A DNA stretch of 53,898 nucleotides from Pseudolabrys sp. (GTDB taxonomy: Bacteria > Pseudomonadota > Alphaproteobacteria > Rhizobiales > Xanthobacteraceae), in the NCBI GenBank assembly GCA_022841665.1, contig JALHRB010000020.1:1-53898 (forward strand), in the 5' to 3' direction. This document shows, one piece after another, positions 39,383 to 47,838 of this stretch. A program made the translations under genes and the position numbers. Position 1 is the first letter of the stretch; the number at the start of each line of letters is the position of its first letter. The notes below the pieces were generated by a model, which did not search any database, was not told the DNA's origin, and saw only the letters and a program-made list of their open reading frames with translations.

Positions 39383-40555
39383 CTACCTCACCAACTCCCG
39401 CATCGCCCGATCCAGCCCCTCCAGCGTCAGCGGATACATGCGCCCGCCCATGAGCCGATGCACGAGCTGGATGGAATGGGTGTAGCCCCATTCCTTCTCC
39501 GGCACCGGGTTGAGCCAGACGCAGGCCGGATAGGTGCGCGTCACGCGCTCGAGCCAGGCGGCGCCCGCCTCGTCGTTGTAATGCTCGACCGAGCCGCCGA
39601 CCGCCGCGATCTCGTAAGGCGACATCGAGGCGTCGCCGACGAAGATCACCTTGTAGTCGTGCGGATACGTGTGCAGCAGGTCCCAGGTCGGCGTCGTCTC
39701 CTGGAAGCGGCGGCGGTTCTCCTTCCACACTTTCTCGTACAGGCAATTGTGGAAGTAGAAATGCGCCATGTGCTTGAACTCGGAGCGCGCCGCCGAGAAC
39801 AATTCCTCGATCGCCTTGATGTGCCAGTCCATCGAGCCGCCGATGTCGAAGAACAGCAGCACCTTCACGGCGTTGTGCCGCTCCGGCCGCATGTGGATGT
39901 CGAGATAGCCCTTGTGCGCGGTGCCCTTGATGGTGCCGTCGAGGTCGAGCTCCTCGGCCGAACCGGTGCGCGCGAACTTGCGCAGCCGGCGCAGCGCCAC
40001 CTTGATGTTGCGGGTGCCTAGCTCGACGTCGTCGTCGAGGTCCTTGAACTCGCGCTTATCCCACACCTTCACGGCGCGGCGGTGCGTGCTCTCGCCGCCG
40101 ATGCGGATGCCTTCCGGGTTGTAGCCGGCGTTACCAAAGGGAGACGTGCCGCCGGTGCCGATCCATTTCGAGCCGCCCTGGTGGCGGCCCTTCTGCTCGG
40201 CCAGGCGCTTCTTCAGCGTCTCCAGCAGCTTGTCGAGCCCGCCCAGCGCCTCGATCTGCTTCTTCTCTTCCTCGGTGAGATATTTGTCGGCCAGCTTCTT
40301 GAGCCATTCGGTCGGGATCTCGGCCTCGGCCGCATCGCTCATCAGTTCGAGGCCCTTGAACACGTGGCCGAACACGCGGTCGAACTTGTCGAGGTTGCGC
40401 TCATCCTTCACCAGCGCGGCGCGCGACAGATAGTAGAAATCCTCCACCCGGCGCCCCGCGAGGTCGGCCTCCATGGCCTCCATCAGCGTGAGGTATTCGC
40501 GCAAGGTCACCGGCACGCCGGCGCTTTTGAGTTCCTGGAAGAAGGTGACGAACAT
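39383..40555 (-). CDS. CoxE-type VWA-domain protein
   Basis: 390 residues from the ATG at 40555. The N-terminal half is helical (FFQELKSAGVPVTLREYLTL). The C-terminal VWA domain has VKVLLFFDIGGSMDWHIKAI near residue 235; its MIDAS is D-x-G-x-S rather than the usual D-x-S-x-S, as in CoxE-type proteins. VWA proteins of this type work with MoxR ATPases; the likely partner is at 25528-26373. In carboxydotrophs CoxD and CoxE mature the molybdenum CO dehydrogenase, and a molybdenum hydroxylase lies 3.2 kb away here. An upstream frame to 40786 reads through a repeat and is not coding. Confidence 0.9.
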   Translation of the reverse strand: MFVTFFQELKSAGVPVTLREYLTLMEAMEADLAGRRVEDFYYLSRAALVKDERNLDKFDRVFGHVFKGLELMSDAAEAEIPTEWLKKLADKYLTEEEKKQIEALGGLDKLLETLKKRLAEQKGRHQGGSKWIGTGGTSPFGNAGYNPEGIRIGGESTHRRAVKVWDKREFKDLDDDVELGTRNIKVALRRLRKFARTGSAEELDLDGTIKGTAHKGYLDIHMRPERHNAVKVLLFFDIGGSMDWHIKAIEELFSAARSEFKHMAHFYFHNCLYEKVWKENRRRFQETTPTWDLLHTYPHDYKVIFVGDASMSPYEIAAVGGSVEHYNDEAGAAWLERVTRTYPACVWLNPVPEKEWGYTHSIQLVHRLMGGRMYPLTLEGLDRAMRELVR

Positions 40556-40634
40556 GCGGCCTCTTTTCCCGGGCGCGGCGCAGCGTGCAGCCATAAGCGC
40601 GATTACGCGCGCCTTCGACGCGCTATGGCGAAAC

Positions 40635-40701
40635 GGTGCGCCGCAGACCCGGGATCTTCCCAAATTCCGAACTTTTGGCGGTCCCGGATCAGCGGCGCAC
40701 C
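40635..40701. repeat. Intergenic inverted repeat
   Basis: Arms of 22 bp at 40635-40656 and 40680-40701 (GGTGCGCCGC... and ...GCGGCGCACC) match at 19 positions around a 23-base AT-richer centre. A further GCACCGCATCCGGGAC follows to about 40730. This is a second dispersed repeat type, different from that at 38748. Confidence 0.7.
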
Positions 40702-40826
40702 GCTTCGCGCTGCACCGCATCCGGGACAAGCCACGAGAATTCGCTCTGGCGCCGGCCGCGTCAAGCCGGGTACAAATACACCCCAAGAACGATAAAAGCG
40801 GACTGCCGGGGGATTACGCTGTGGGA

Positions 40827-42188
40827 ATGCGCGACCGCGCCCTGTGGGCGCTGGCTGTCGTCGTGTCGCTGGCGCTGCTGACAGCGCCGGCGCTCTGGAA
40901 CGGGTTCCCGCTCTTGCAGTGGGACACCGGCGGCTATCTCGCCCGCACCTATGAAGGCATCCTGGTGCCGAGCCGCGCCGTCATCTACGGCCTCATTTTG
41001 CGCGCCGGCGTGCCCTTCGCCTTCTGGCCGGTGTTGCTGCTGCAGGCGGCGCTGACGATCTGGGTCGTCGCCCTGACGCTGCGCGTGCACGGCTTCGGCC
41101 GCCGGCCGCTGCTCCTGCTCGGCGTCATCGCGGCGCTCTCGATCCTCACCACGCTGCCGTGGCTCACCGCCATCCTGCTCACCGACATCTTCTGCGGCCT
41201 TTCCGTGCTGGCGCTTTACATGCTCTTGATGCGCGCCGACGCGCTGACGCGGCCCGAGCGCATCGCGCTCGTCATCCTCATCGCCGTCAGCGCCGCTACG
41301 CACAACGCCACCCTCGCCGTGCTGCTCGCGCTCACCGCGGCGGGCGCCTTCGTCCGCCTCCTCGACCGCGAACGCATGCCGCGCGTGCGGCTCGTCAACG
41401 CGGTGGTTGCGCTCGCGCTCGGCGCGCTGACGGTGTTCGTCACCAATTACGCGGTCGCCAAAAAGCTCGCGTGGACGCCGGGCGGCTTTTCCATCGCCTT
41501 CGGCCGCATGCTGCAGGACGGCATCGTCCACAAATATCTCGACGCCCACTGTCCCGACCCGCATCTGCGCCTCTGCGCCGTGAAGGACCGCATCCCGCAG
41601 GATGCCGACACCTGGTTCTGGGGCAGCGACCTGTTCGACTCGATGGGACGCTTTGCCGGGCTCGGCAAGGAGATGGAGATCATCGCGCTCAATGCGATCG
41701 TCGAATACCCCACTTTGCAGCTCAAGACGGCCGCGATCGCCACCGCGCGGCAGCTCGTCAAAGTGCGCACCGGCGAAGGCGTGCTGGACGACCTCTGGCA
41801 CACCCGCATCATCATCGAGCAGTTCACGCCGGCGCTGGCGCCGGCGATGAAAGCCGCGCGCCAGCAGGCGCAGGGCATCGATTTTACGCCCGTCAACGCG
41901 CTGCATTATCCGCTGGCGCTCATCGGCATGGCGCTGCTGCCGCTGATCGCCTGGCTCGCCTTCCGCCGCCGGCTGCCGAAGGAACTGGGCGAACTGGCCG
42001 CCGTCTGCATGCTGGCGCTCTTGGCCAACGCCTTCGTCTGCGGCGCCTTGTCCAACCCGCACGACCGCTATGGCGCCCGCATGATCTGGCTCGCCGGATT
42101 TGCCGTGGCGCTCGCGCTTGTGCGCGTGCTGGACGAGCGCCGCGCGCTTGCCCGCGGCGTTTCGCCCGCCCCGGCCCCATTGAACTAA
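40827..42188 (+). CDS. Polytopic membrane protein of unknown family (DTGGYL protein 1)
   Basis: 453 residues with about ten membrane helices and no cleavable signal. A conserved loop after the first helix reads PALWNGFPLLQWDTGGYLAR (Asp at residue 33). Next come the motif VPFAFWPVLLLQAALT and a large extracytoplasmic segment with TPGGFSIAFGRMLQDGIV and CPDPHLRLC. It is a tandem paralogue of the next gene. An acidic residue in the first periplasmic loop of a many-helix protein recalls GT-C glycosyltransferases, but I see no diagnostic match, so function is unknown. The ATG is preceded by GGGGGA 11 bases upstream; a GTG at 40821 is also possible. Confidence 0.82.
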   Translation: MRDRALWALAVVVSLALLTAPALWNGFPLLQWDTGGYLARTYEGILVPSRAVIYGLILRAGVPFAFWPVLLLQAALTIWVVALTLRVHGFGRRPLLLLGVIAALSILTTLPWLTAILLTDIFCGLSVLALYMLLMRADALTRPERIALVILIAVSAATHNATLAVLLALTAAGAFVRLLDRERMPRVRLVNAVVALALGALTVFVTNYAVAKKLAWTPGGFSIAFGRMLQDGIVHKYLDAHCPDPHLRLCAVKDRIPQDADTWFWGSDLFDSMGRFAGLGKEMEIIALNAIVEYPTLQLKTAAIATARQLVKVRTGEGVLDDLWHTRIIIEQFTPALAPAMKAARQQAQGIDFTPVNALHYPLALIGMALLPLIAWLAFRRRLPKELGELAAVCMLALLANAFVCGALSNPHDRYGARMIWLAGFAVALALVRVLDERRALARGVSPAPAPLN

Positions 42189-42277
42189 ATCAAGGCGGCC
42201 GCGTTCCCTTCGCGCTAACCGTAACTGGGCGCGGAAATTGCTGCCATCGGCAAGCAGTTTCGCGAAGGGGCTGGTGG

Positions 42278-43669
42278 ATGGCCGAAACCGTCGTTGCCCG
42301 CAGCACGCCCGTTGCGCCTGAAATCACTGCGCCCACTCAGACTTGGCAATGGTTATTGGCCTTTGCCGGCATGGTGCTGGTGCTGAGCGCCCCTGCCCTG
42401 TGGAACGGCTTCCCGCTCATCTTTCCCGACACCGGCGGCTATCTCACGCGCCCGATTTTGCGCGAGCTCGGCATGGGCCGCTCGGCTTTCTACGGTTGGC
42501 TGCTCTACATAAGCGTGCCTTTCGCCTTCTGGCCGGTGGTGCTGGCGCAGGCGGCGCTGACCGCCTGGGTCGTCGTGCTCACCTTGCGCGCGCTGTCGCT
42601 CGGCGGCAGGCCGTGGCTTGCTTTGGCCGCCGTGCTGCTGCTCGCGCTCGGCACCGGTCTCGCCTGGTCGGCCGCCTATTTGATACCCGACATCTTCTTC
42701 CCGCTTGCGGTGCTGGCGCTCTATTTGCTGGCCTTCAGGCTCGACAGCCTTGCGACATGGGAGCGCATCGGCCTCGTGGCCGTCATCGCCGTGGCCATCG
42801 CCAGTCACATGGCCGCGCTCGGGCTTTGCGTCGCGCTCGTGGCCGTGCTGTGGCTCGCCGCGCGCGTGACGCGCCTGCCGCGGCCACGGTTGCGCTACAC
42901 CGTCGCCGCGGCGGCCGCCGGCGTCGCGCTCGCGCTTTTGTCCAATTTCGCCATCGCGCACAGCTTCCGCTTCACGCCCGGCGGCGCCAACTTCCTGTTC
43001 GGCCGGCTGGTCGAGGACGGCATCGTCGCCCGCTACCTGGACGACCGCTGCCCCGACCCAGCCTTGCGCATTTGCGCTTATGTCCGCGACATTCCCGACC
43101 ATGCCGACGACTGGCTGTGGGGCCCGGACACGGCCTTCTACAAGCTCGGCGGGCACGCGGGATTCGGCGGCGAGGCGCGCGAGATCATCGTCGAAACGCT
43201 GAAGCGCTATCCGCTCGCTCATGTCGCCGCCGCGCTTAAGGCGACCGCGGTGCAGTTCGTCACCTTCGCGACCGAGGTCAGCTCGGTGGACAATCACCCC
43301 GCCGTCGGCACCCTAGCCGAATACACGCCGCAACTTCTGGCGCGGGTGATGGCCGCGCGCCAGCAGCAGGGCTACTTCGACGCCTTCCCGCTCAATGTCG
43401 TGCATATCCCGGTCGCCGCCCTCGGCATCGCCGGGATCGCGGCCGCTTTCGCCTTCCGACGCCGCCTGGCGCTGCCGCCGGAGGCCGCCGCGCTCTGCCT
43501 CACCGTCTTGCTGGCGCTCGCCGTCAACGCCGCGATCTGCGGCGTCTTCTCCCACCCGGTCGACCGCTACCAGAGCCGGCTGGTGCTGCTGGCTCCCTTC
43601 GCACTGGCCCTGCTTCTGGTCCGCCGGAACCTGGCAGACCCGCTTGGGCGCTCCGCAGATTTAGCCTAG
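42278..43669 (+). CDS. Polytopic membrane protein of unknown family (DTGGYL protein 2)
   Basis: 463 residues, paralogous along its full length to the preceding gene. Shared blocks are PALWNGFPL, DTGGYL (Asp51), VPFAFWPVxLxQAALT, TPGGxxxxFGRxxxDGIV, CPDPxLRxC and DRYxxRxxxL near the C-terminus. It has about ten membrane helices and a hydrophilic N-terminal extension of 25 residues. The 89-bp gap to the first copy holds no terminator, so they are probably one transcript. Function unknown. Confidence 0.82.
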   Translation: MAETVVARSTPVAPEITAPTQTWQWLLAFAGMVLVLSAPALWNGFPLIFPDTGGYLTRPILRELGMGRSAFYGWLLYISVPFAFWPVVLAQAALTAWVVVLTLRALSLGGRPWLALAAVLLLALGTGLAWSAAYLIPDIFFPLAVLALYLLAFRLDSLATWERIGLVAVIAVAIASHMAALGLCVALVAVLWLAARVTRLPRPRLRYTVAAAAAGVALALLSNFAIAHSFRFTPGGANFLFGRLVEDGIVARYLDDRCPDPALRICAYVRDIPDHADDWLWGPDTAFYKLGGHAGFGGEAREIIVETLKRYPLAHVAAALKATAVQFVTFATEVSSVDNHPAVGTLAEYTPQLLARVMAARQQQGYFDAFPLNVVHIPVAALGIAGIAAAFAFRRRLALPPEAAALCLTVLLALAVNAAICGVFSHPVDRYQSRLVLLAPFALALLLVRRNLADPLGRSADLA

Positions 43670-43796
43670 ACTTCTTCTTTAGAAGCACTCCAAAGACGGC
43701 GGGGAGCCGCCGCTTCCGCGTGCCGGCAAGACGCGAAGCCTTCGAGCCCGCGTCATAAAAAATCCGCGCCCGTACGGCGCGGAGGGGGAGACGTCC

Positions 43797-44264
43797 ATGG
43801 CCAAAAAATCACTCACCGTGAACGGTAAACGCGTGTCGGTCAGCTACGACGATCCGCAGATGCCGCTACTCTATGTGCTGCGCGACAACCTCGACCTGCA
43901 CGGCCCGCGCTTCGGCTGCGGGCTCGGCCAGTGCGGCGCCTGTACGGTCCATATCGACGGCGCCGCCGTACGTTCCTGCGTCACGCCGCTGTCGGCCGTG
44001 AGCAGCAAACAGAAAGTCGTGACCCTGGAAGGTCTCGGCACAGCGCAGAAGCCGCATCCGGTGCAGAAGGCGTTCATCGACGAGCAAGCCGTGCAGTGCG
44101 GCTACTGCATCAACGGCATGATCATGCAATCGGCCGCCTTCCTGGCCAAGAACAAGAAGCCAAGCGAGGCCGAGATCAAGGCTGCGCTCGCCAACAATCT
44201 CTGCCGCTGCGGCACGCATGCCCGCATCGTGCGCGCCGTCAAGCGCGCTTCGGCTCAGGCTTAG
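43797..44264 (+). CDS. 2Fe-2S subunit of a molybdenum hydroxylase (IorA/aldehyde dehydrogenase small subunit type)
   Basis: 155 residues with two [2Fe-2S] clusters. The plant-type cluster uses C41, C46, C49 and C61 (FGCGLGQCGACTVHIDG), and the second uses C101, C104, C136 and C138 (QCGYCINGM and LCRCGTH). This is the xanthine oxidase family small subunit. It passes electrons from the molybdenum subunit encoded 10 bp downstream. No FAD-binding middle subunit is present, as in isoquinoline 1-oxidoreductase-type enzymes. Confidence 0.95.
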   Translation: MAKKSLTVNGKRVSVSYDDPQMPLLYVLRDNLDLHGPRFGCGLGQCGACTVHIDGAAVRSCVTPLSAVSSKQKVVTLEGLGTAQKPHPVQKAFIDEQAVQCGYCINGMIMQSAAFLAKNKKPSEAEIKAALANNLCRCGTHARIVRAVKRASAQA

Positions 44265-44274
44265 GGAGGCGACC

Positions 44275-46476
44275 ATGAACATTCAGATCTCGCGGCGTCA
44301 GGCCCTGCTCGGCTCCGGCGCCCTCGTCGTCAGCTTCTCGCTAGTTCGTCCGCTCGGCGATGCGCTGGCGCAAAGCCAGGCTAAGCCGCTCGCGTTGACC
44401 GAAGTCGACTCCTTCCTCGCCATCGACAAGGCCGGCAAGGTCACGGTCTATTCGGGCAAGGTCGATCTCGGCACCGGCGTCACCACGGCGCTTCGCCAGA
44501 TCGTGGCGGAAGAGCTCGACGTGCCGATGGCCCGCATCGAGCTGATCCAGGGCGACACCTTGCTCACGCCCGACCAGGGCAACACCTGGGGCAGCCTCAC
44601 CATTCAGCTTGGCGGCATGCAGTTGCGGCAAGCCTCGGCCGCCGCGCGCCAGGCGCTGCTGGCGGAAGCCGCCAAGAAGCTCGGCACCGACCAGCTCACG
44701 GTTGCCGACGGCGTCATTTCCGGCGGCGGCAAGAAGGTCAGCTACGCCGAATTGATCGGCGGCAAGAGCTTCTCGATCAAACTCGACCCGAAGCAGCCGG
44801 TGAAGGAGAAAGCGCCGAAGGACTACAAGATCGTCGGCAAGTCGCAGCCGCGGGTCGACATCCCCGGCAAAGTCACCGGCAGCTTCGTTTATATGCAGGA
44901 CTTCAAGGTGCCGGGCATGCTGCACGGCCGCGTCGTGCGGCCGCCGGCGATCGGCGCCAAGCTCGAAAGCGTCGACGACGCCGCGCTCAAGAAAATCCCC
45001 GGCGTCAAGGTCGTGCGCGAGGGCAACTTTCTTGCCGTGGTGGCCTCCAGCGAGTGGGACGCCATCCGCGGCGCCAATGCGCTCAAGGCCACCTGGTCGA
45101 AATCGGAAACGCTGCCCGATCAGGCCAAGCTGTGGGAGCACGTGCGCGCCACCAAGGTCGCCAAGGAGGACGTCACCGGCAATACCGGCAACACCGCCGA
45201 GGCCATGGCGAAAGACGGGGCCAAGACCATCAAGGCGACCTACGACTTCGCCATCCACATGCACGGCTCGATCGGGCCTTCCTGCGCCATCGCCGAGTTC
45301 AAGGACGGCATGCTGACCTCCTGGTCGGCCTCGCAGGCCACCCACAATCTGCGCAAGCAGCTCGCGCAGATGTTCTCGCTGCCCCCGGAAAAGGTGCGCT
45401 GCATCTATTTCGAAGGGGCCGGCTGCTACGGCCGCAACGGTCACGAGGACGCCGCCGCCGACGCCGCTCTGCTCGCCAAGGCGGTCGGCAAGCCGGTGCG
45501 CGTGCAATGGTCGCGCGCCGACGAGCACGGCTGGGAACCGAAAGGCCCGCCGACCCTGATGGACATGCGCGCCAGCATGGACGCTCAGGGCAACGTGACG
45601 GCATGGGAAGGCGACTTCTTCATGCCGCAGCAGACGCCGGCCGGCTTCCTGGTGCCGCTGGTGGCGGCTTCGCTCGCGGGCATGCCGTATGCCGATCACA
45701 TCGCGCCCGGCAACGTGTTCCAGAACTCGGCGATCCAGTACAAATTCCCCAACATCAAGACCGTGTGCAAGCGGCTGGAGACGACGCCGTTCCGCCCATC
45801 CTGGATCAGGACGCCTGGGCGCATGCAGAACACCTACGCCAACGAGTGCTTCGTCGACGAGCTGGCCGCCGCGGCCAACATGGACCCGATTGAGTTCCGG
45901 CGGAAATATCTCGACGACAAGCGCGGCCTCGAACTGCTCGACCGCCTGGCGGCGCTCGCCAAGTGGGAAAAGCGGCCGTCGCCGCAAAAGGCGGCGAGCG
46001 GCAATGTCGTGAAGGGGCGCGGCGTTTCCTACGTGAAATATGAGTTGGTGCGCACCTATGTCGGCGTAGTGGCGGAGGTGGAGGTCGACCGCACCACCGG
46101 CGTCATCCTCGTGCCGAAGTTCTACGTCGCCCACGACTGCGGCCAGATCGTCAACCCCGATGGCCTGAAGAACCAGATCGACGGCAATGTGATCCAGACC
46201 GTCAGCCGCACTCTGTACGAGGAAGTGAAGTTCGACCGTTCGCGGGTGACCAGCCTCGACTGGGAGGGCTATCCGATCCTCAAATTCCCGCAGGCGCCGG
46301 ACGTCGTCATCGACCTGATCGACCGTCCGAACGAGAAACCGTGGGGCGCCGGCGAACCGGCCGCCGCGGTCATCCCGTCGGCGATCTCCAACGCGGTGTT
46401 CGACGCCACCGGCGTGCGCTTGCGCTCGGTGCCCTACACGCCGGCCAAGGTGAAGGCGGCGATGCAGTCGACCTGA
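44275..46476 (+). CDS. Molybdopterin-binding subunit of a molybdenum hydroxylase (IorB type)
   Basis: 733 residues from the ATG at 44275 (AGGGAGG upstream). A Tat signal with SRRQALLGSGALVVSFSL near the N-terminus shows export of the folded, cofactor-loaded complex with the small subunit. Molybdopterin-contact segments include LGGMQLRQASAAARQALLAE and RTPGRMQNTYANECFVDELA, and the active-site Glu lies in GAGEPAAAV near residue 690. The substrate (an aldehyde or N-heterocycle) cannot be told. The expected cytochrome c partner is not in the window. A strong terminator follows. Confidence 0.93.
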   Translation: MNIQISRRQALLGSGALVVSFSLVRPLGDALAQSQAKPLALTEVDSFLAIDKAGKVTVYSGKVDLGTGVTTALRQIVAEELDVPMARIELIQGDTLLTPDQGNTWGSLTIQLGGMQLRQASAAARQALLAEAAKKLGTDQLTVADGVISGGGKKVSYAELIGGKSFSIKLDPKQPVKEKAPKDYKIVGKSQPRVDIPGKVTGSFVYMQDFKVPGMLHGRVVRPPAIGAKLESVDDAALKKIPGVKVVREGNFLAVVASSEWDAIRGANALKATWSKSETLPDQAKLWEHVRATKVAKEDVTGNTGNTAEAMAKDGAKTIKATYDFAIHMHGSIGPSCAIAEFKDGMLTSWSASQATHNLRKQLAQMFSLPPEKVRCIYFEGAGCYGRNGHEDAAADAALLAKAVGKPVRVQWSRADEHGWEPKGPPTLMDMRASMDAQGNVTAWEGDFFMPQQTPAGFLVPLVAASLAGMPYADHIAPGNVFQNSAIQYKFPNIKTVCKRLETTPFRPSWIRTPGRMQNTYANECFVDELAAAANMDPIEFRRKYLDDKRGLELLDRLAALAKWEKRPSPQKAASGNVVKGRGVSYVKYELVRTYVGVVAEVEVDRTTGVILVPKFYVAHDCGQIVNPDGLKNQIDGNVIQTVSRTLYEEVKFDRSRVTSLDWEGYPILKFPQAPDVVIDLIDRPNEKPWGAGEPAAAVIPSAISNAVFDATGVRLRSVPYTPAKVKAAMQST

Positions 46477-46494
46477 TCGCTGCCCTGCCGAGAC

Positions 46495-46527
46495 AGAGCG
46501 CGCCTCCAAAGGCGCGCTCTTTTTTTG
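46495..46527 (+). terminator. Rho-independent terminator after the molybdenum hydroxylase operon
   Basis: 11-bp perfect stem AGAGCGCGCCT / AGGCGCGCTCT with a tetraloop, followed by seven T. Confidence 0.92.
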
Positions 46528-46633
46528 CCGCCGGGCGGGGTGGACGCCGCCGCCCAGGATGAATCCCGTGCGCCGCCGTGGTATCGGAAGGCGGGCGGCG
46601 GAATGCCGCCCCGTCCTTGAGGAGTGCCCGCCG

Positions 46634-47374
46634 ATGGCCGATGCCGCCGTGATGCAACAACTCGTTCCCACCGGAAAGCTGCGGATCGCCATCGCGGTGT
46701 CCCCTTCGCCGTCCGCGCAATTCGCCGTCAAGGACGGCGACACCTTCAAGGGCGTCGCCGTGCAGCTCGGCCAGGCGCTCGCGAAAAAGCTCGGCGTCGA
46801 GGGCGTGCTGGTGCCGCACCAAGCCTCCGGCGAGATCCAGAATTCGGCCGCCGACAACAAATGGGACGTCGCCTTCCTGCCGGTGGACGAGGAGCGCAAA
46901 AAGTTCGTCGACTTCGGCAACGCCTATCACCTGTTACAGAGCACTTTCCTGGTCGCGCCCGGCTCCAAGATCGCCTCGGTGAAAGACGCGAACGCCAAGG
47001 GCACCGGCATCGGCGGTGTCGCCAACACCGCCACTTTCCGTGCCGCAACCAAGGCGACGCCCGACGCCACTCACATCGAATTCGCCAAGGTGGACGCTGC
47101 GGTCGCGGCCATGCAGGAGAAGCGCATCGAGGCGATCGCGCTGTCGCGCGAGTCACTCGCCGGCCTGGTCGCGAAAATTCCCGGCTCGCGCATCCTCGAC
47201 GATGCCTTCCTGAATTCCTCGACCGCCGTCTGCGTGCCGAAGGGCAAGCCGGCGGCGCTCGCTTACGTGAGCGAGTTCATTGAGGAAGCGAAAGCCTCCG
47301 GACTCGTGCGCCGCGCGCTCGACGAGATGGGGCTCACATCGTCGCAGGTCGCGCCGGCCGGCATGAAGCCCTGA
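46634..47374 (+). CDS. Family 3 solute-binding-fold protein lacking a signal peptide
   Basis: 246 residues from the ATG at 46634 with GAGGAG upstream. It has the amino-acid-binding ABC type fold: GKLRIAIAVSPSPSAQFAVK, GVAVQLGQALAKKLGVEG, WDVAFLPVDEERKKFVDFGN and a C-terminal helix EFIEEAKASGLVRRALDEMG. Proteins of this fold are normally exported, but no hydrophobic leader is present at this or any upstream start (46559 adds only a basic/acidic stretch). No permease or ATPase gene is nearby. It may act in the cytoplasm as a sensor or binding protein. The thioesterase gene follows by 11 bp. Confidence 0.82.
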   Translation: MADAAVMQQLVPTGKLRIAIAVSPSPSAQFAVKDGDTFKGVAVQLGQALAKKLGVEGVLVPHQASGEIQNSAADNKWDVAFLPVDEERKKFVDFGNAYHLLQSTFLVAPGSKIASVKDANAKGTGIGGVANTATFRAATKATPDATHIEFAKVDAAVAAMQEKRIEAIALSRESLAGLVAKIPGSRILDDAFLNSSTAVCVPKGKPAALAYVSEFIEEAKASGLVRRALDEMGLTSSQVAPAGMKP

Positions 47375-47385
47375 AAGAGCGCGCA

Positions 47386-47838
47386 ATGTCCGGGAACGCC
47401 GCGCGGCCGCGCAAGCCGGCGCCGCAACTAGCCGACTACCCGCACCGAGTGGCCGAGATCATCCGCTTCGGCGATCTCGACGCGCAAGGGCACGTCAACA
47501 ACGCGGTCTTCGCGACCTATTTCGAGTCGGGCCGCGTCGCCTTGTTTCGCGATCCCGATCTCGGCATCGGCGTGGCCAACGCCACCTTCGTGCTGGTCCG
47601 TCAGGAGATCGACTTCCTGCGCGAGCTGCGCTGGCCGGGCAACGTCGTCGTCGGCACCGCGCTCGCCGAGCTCGGCCGCACGTCGTTCACGATGGCGCAG
47701 GCGATCTTCAACGGCGACGAATGCGCGGCGGCCGGGCGCGCGATTTTGGTGATGCTCGACGCCACGACCCGCCGTCCGCAGCCGCTGGCGCCGGCCGCCG
47801 TCGCGCGGCTCGAGCGCTGGAAATATCGCGGCGCCTAG
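47386..47838 (+). CDS. Hotdog-fold acyl-CoA thioesterase (4HBT family)
   Basis: 150 residues. The family motif is AEIIRFGDLDAQGHVNNAVF followed by ATYFESGRVALF; the Asp before the G-H-V-N-N motif is the catalytic residue type of 4HBT enzymes. It hydrolyses an acyl-CoA of unknown chain in the cytoplasm. It follows the binding protein gene by 11 bp, so they may be one transcript. Its TAG stop overlaps the stop of the convergent flavoprotein gene in a shared CTAG. Confidence 0.88.
   Translation: MSGNAARPRKPAPQLADYPHRVAEIIRFGDLDAQGHVNNAVFATYFESGRVALFRDPDLGIGVANATFVLVRQEIDFLRELRWPGNVVVGTALAELGRTSFTMAQAIFNGDECAAAGRAILVMLDATTRRPQPLAPAAVARLERWKYRGA

Noticed and set aside
40556-40786. N-terminal extension of the CoxE-type protein.
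   Set aside because: It lies in the inverted repeat region and has no protein-like composition; homologous proteins start at the MFVTFFQEL methionine.
41159-42277. An upstream extension of the second membrane protein frame across the first membrane protein gene.
   Set aside because: This part reads as Arg/His/Ala-rich shadow sequence; the true start is the ATG at 42278 where hydrophobic, paralogous sequence begins.
44341-46920. An 859-codon open frame antisense to the molybdenum hydroxylase large subunit.
   Set aside because: The plus strand has clear cofactor-binding motifs and a Tat signal; the antisense frame has low-complexity composition and crosses the terminator.
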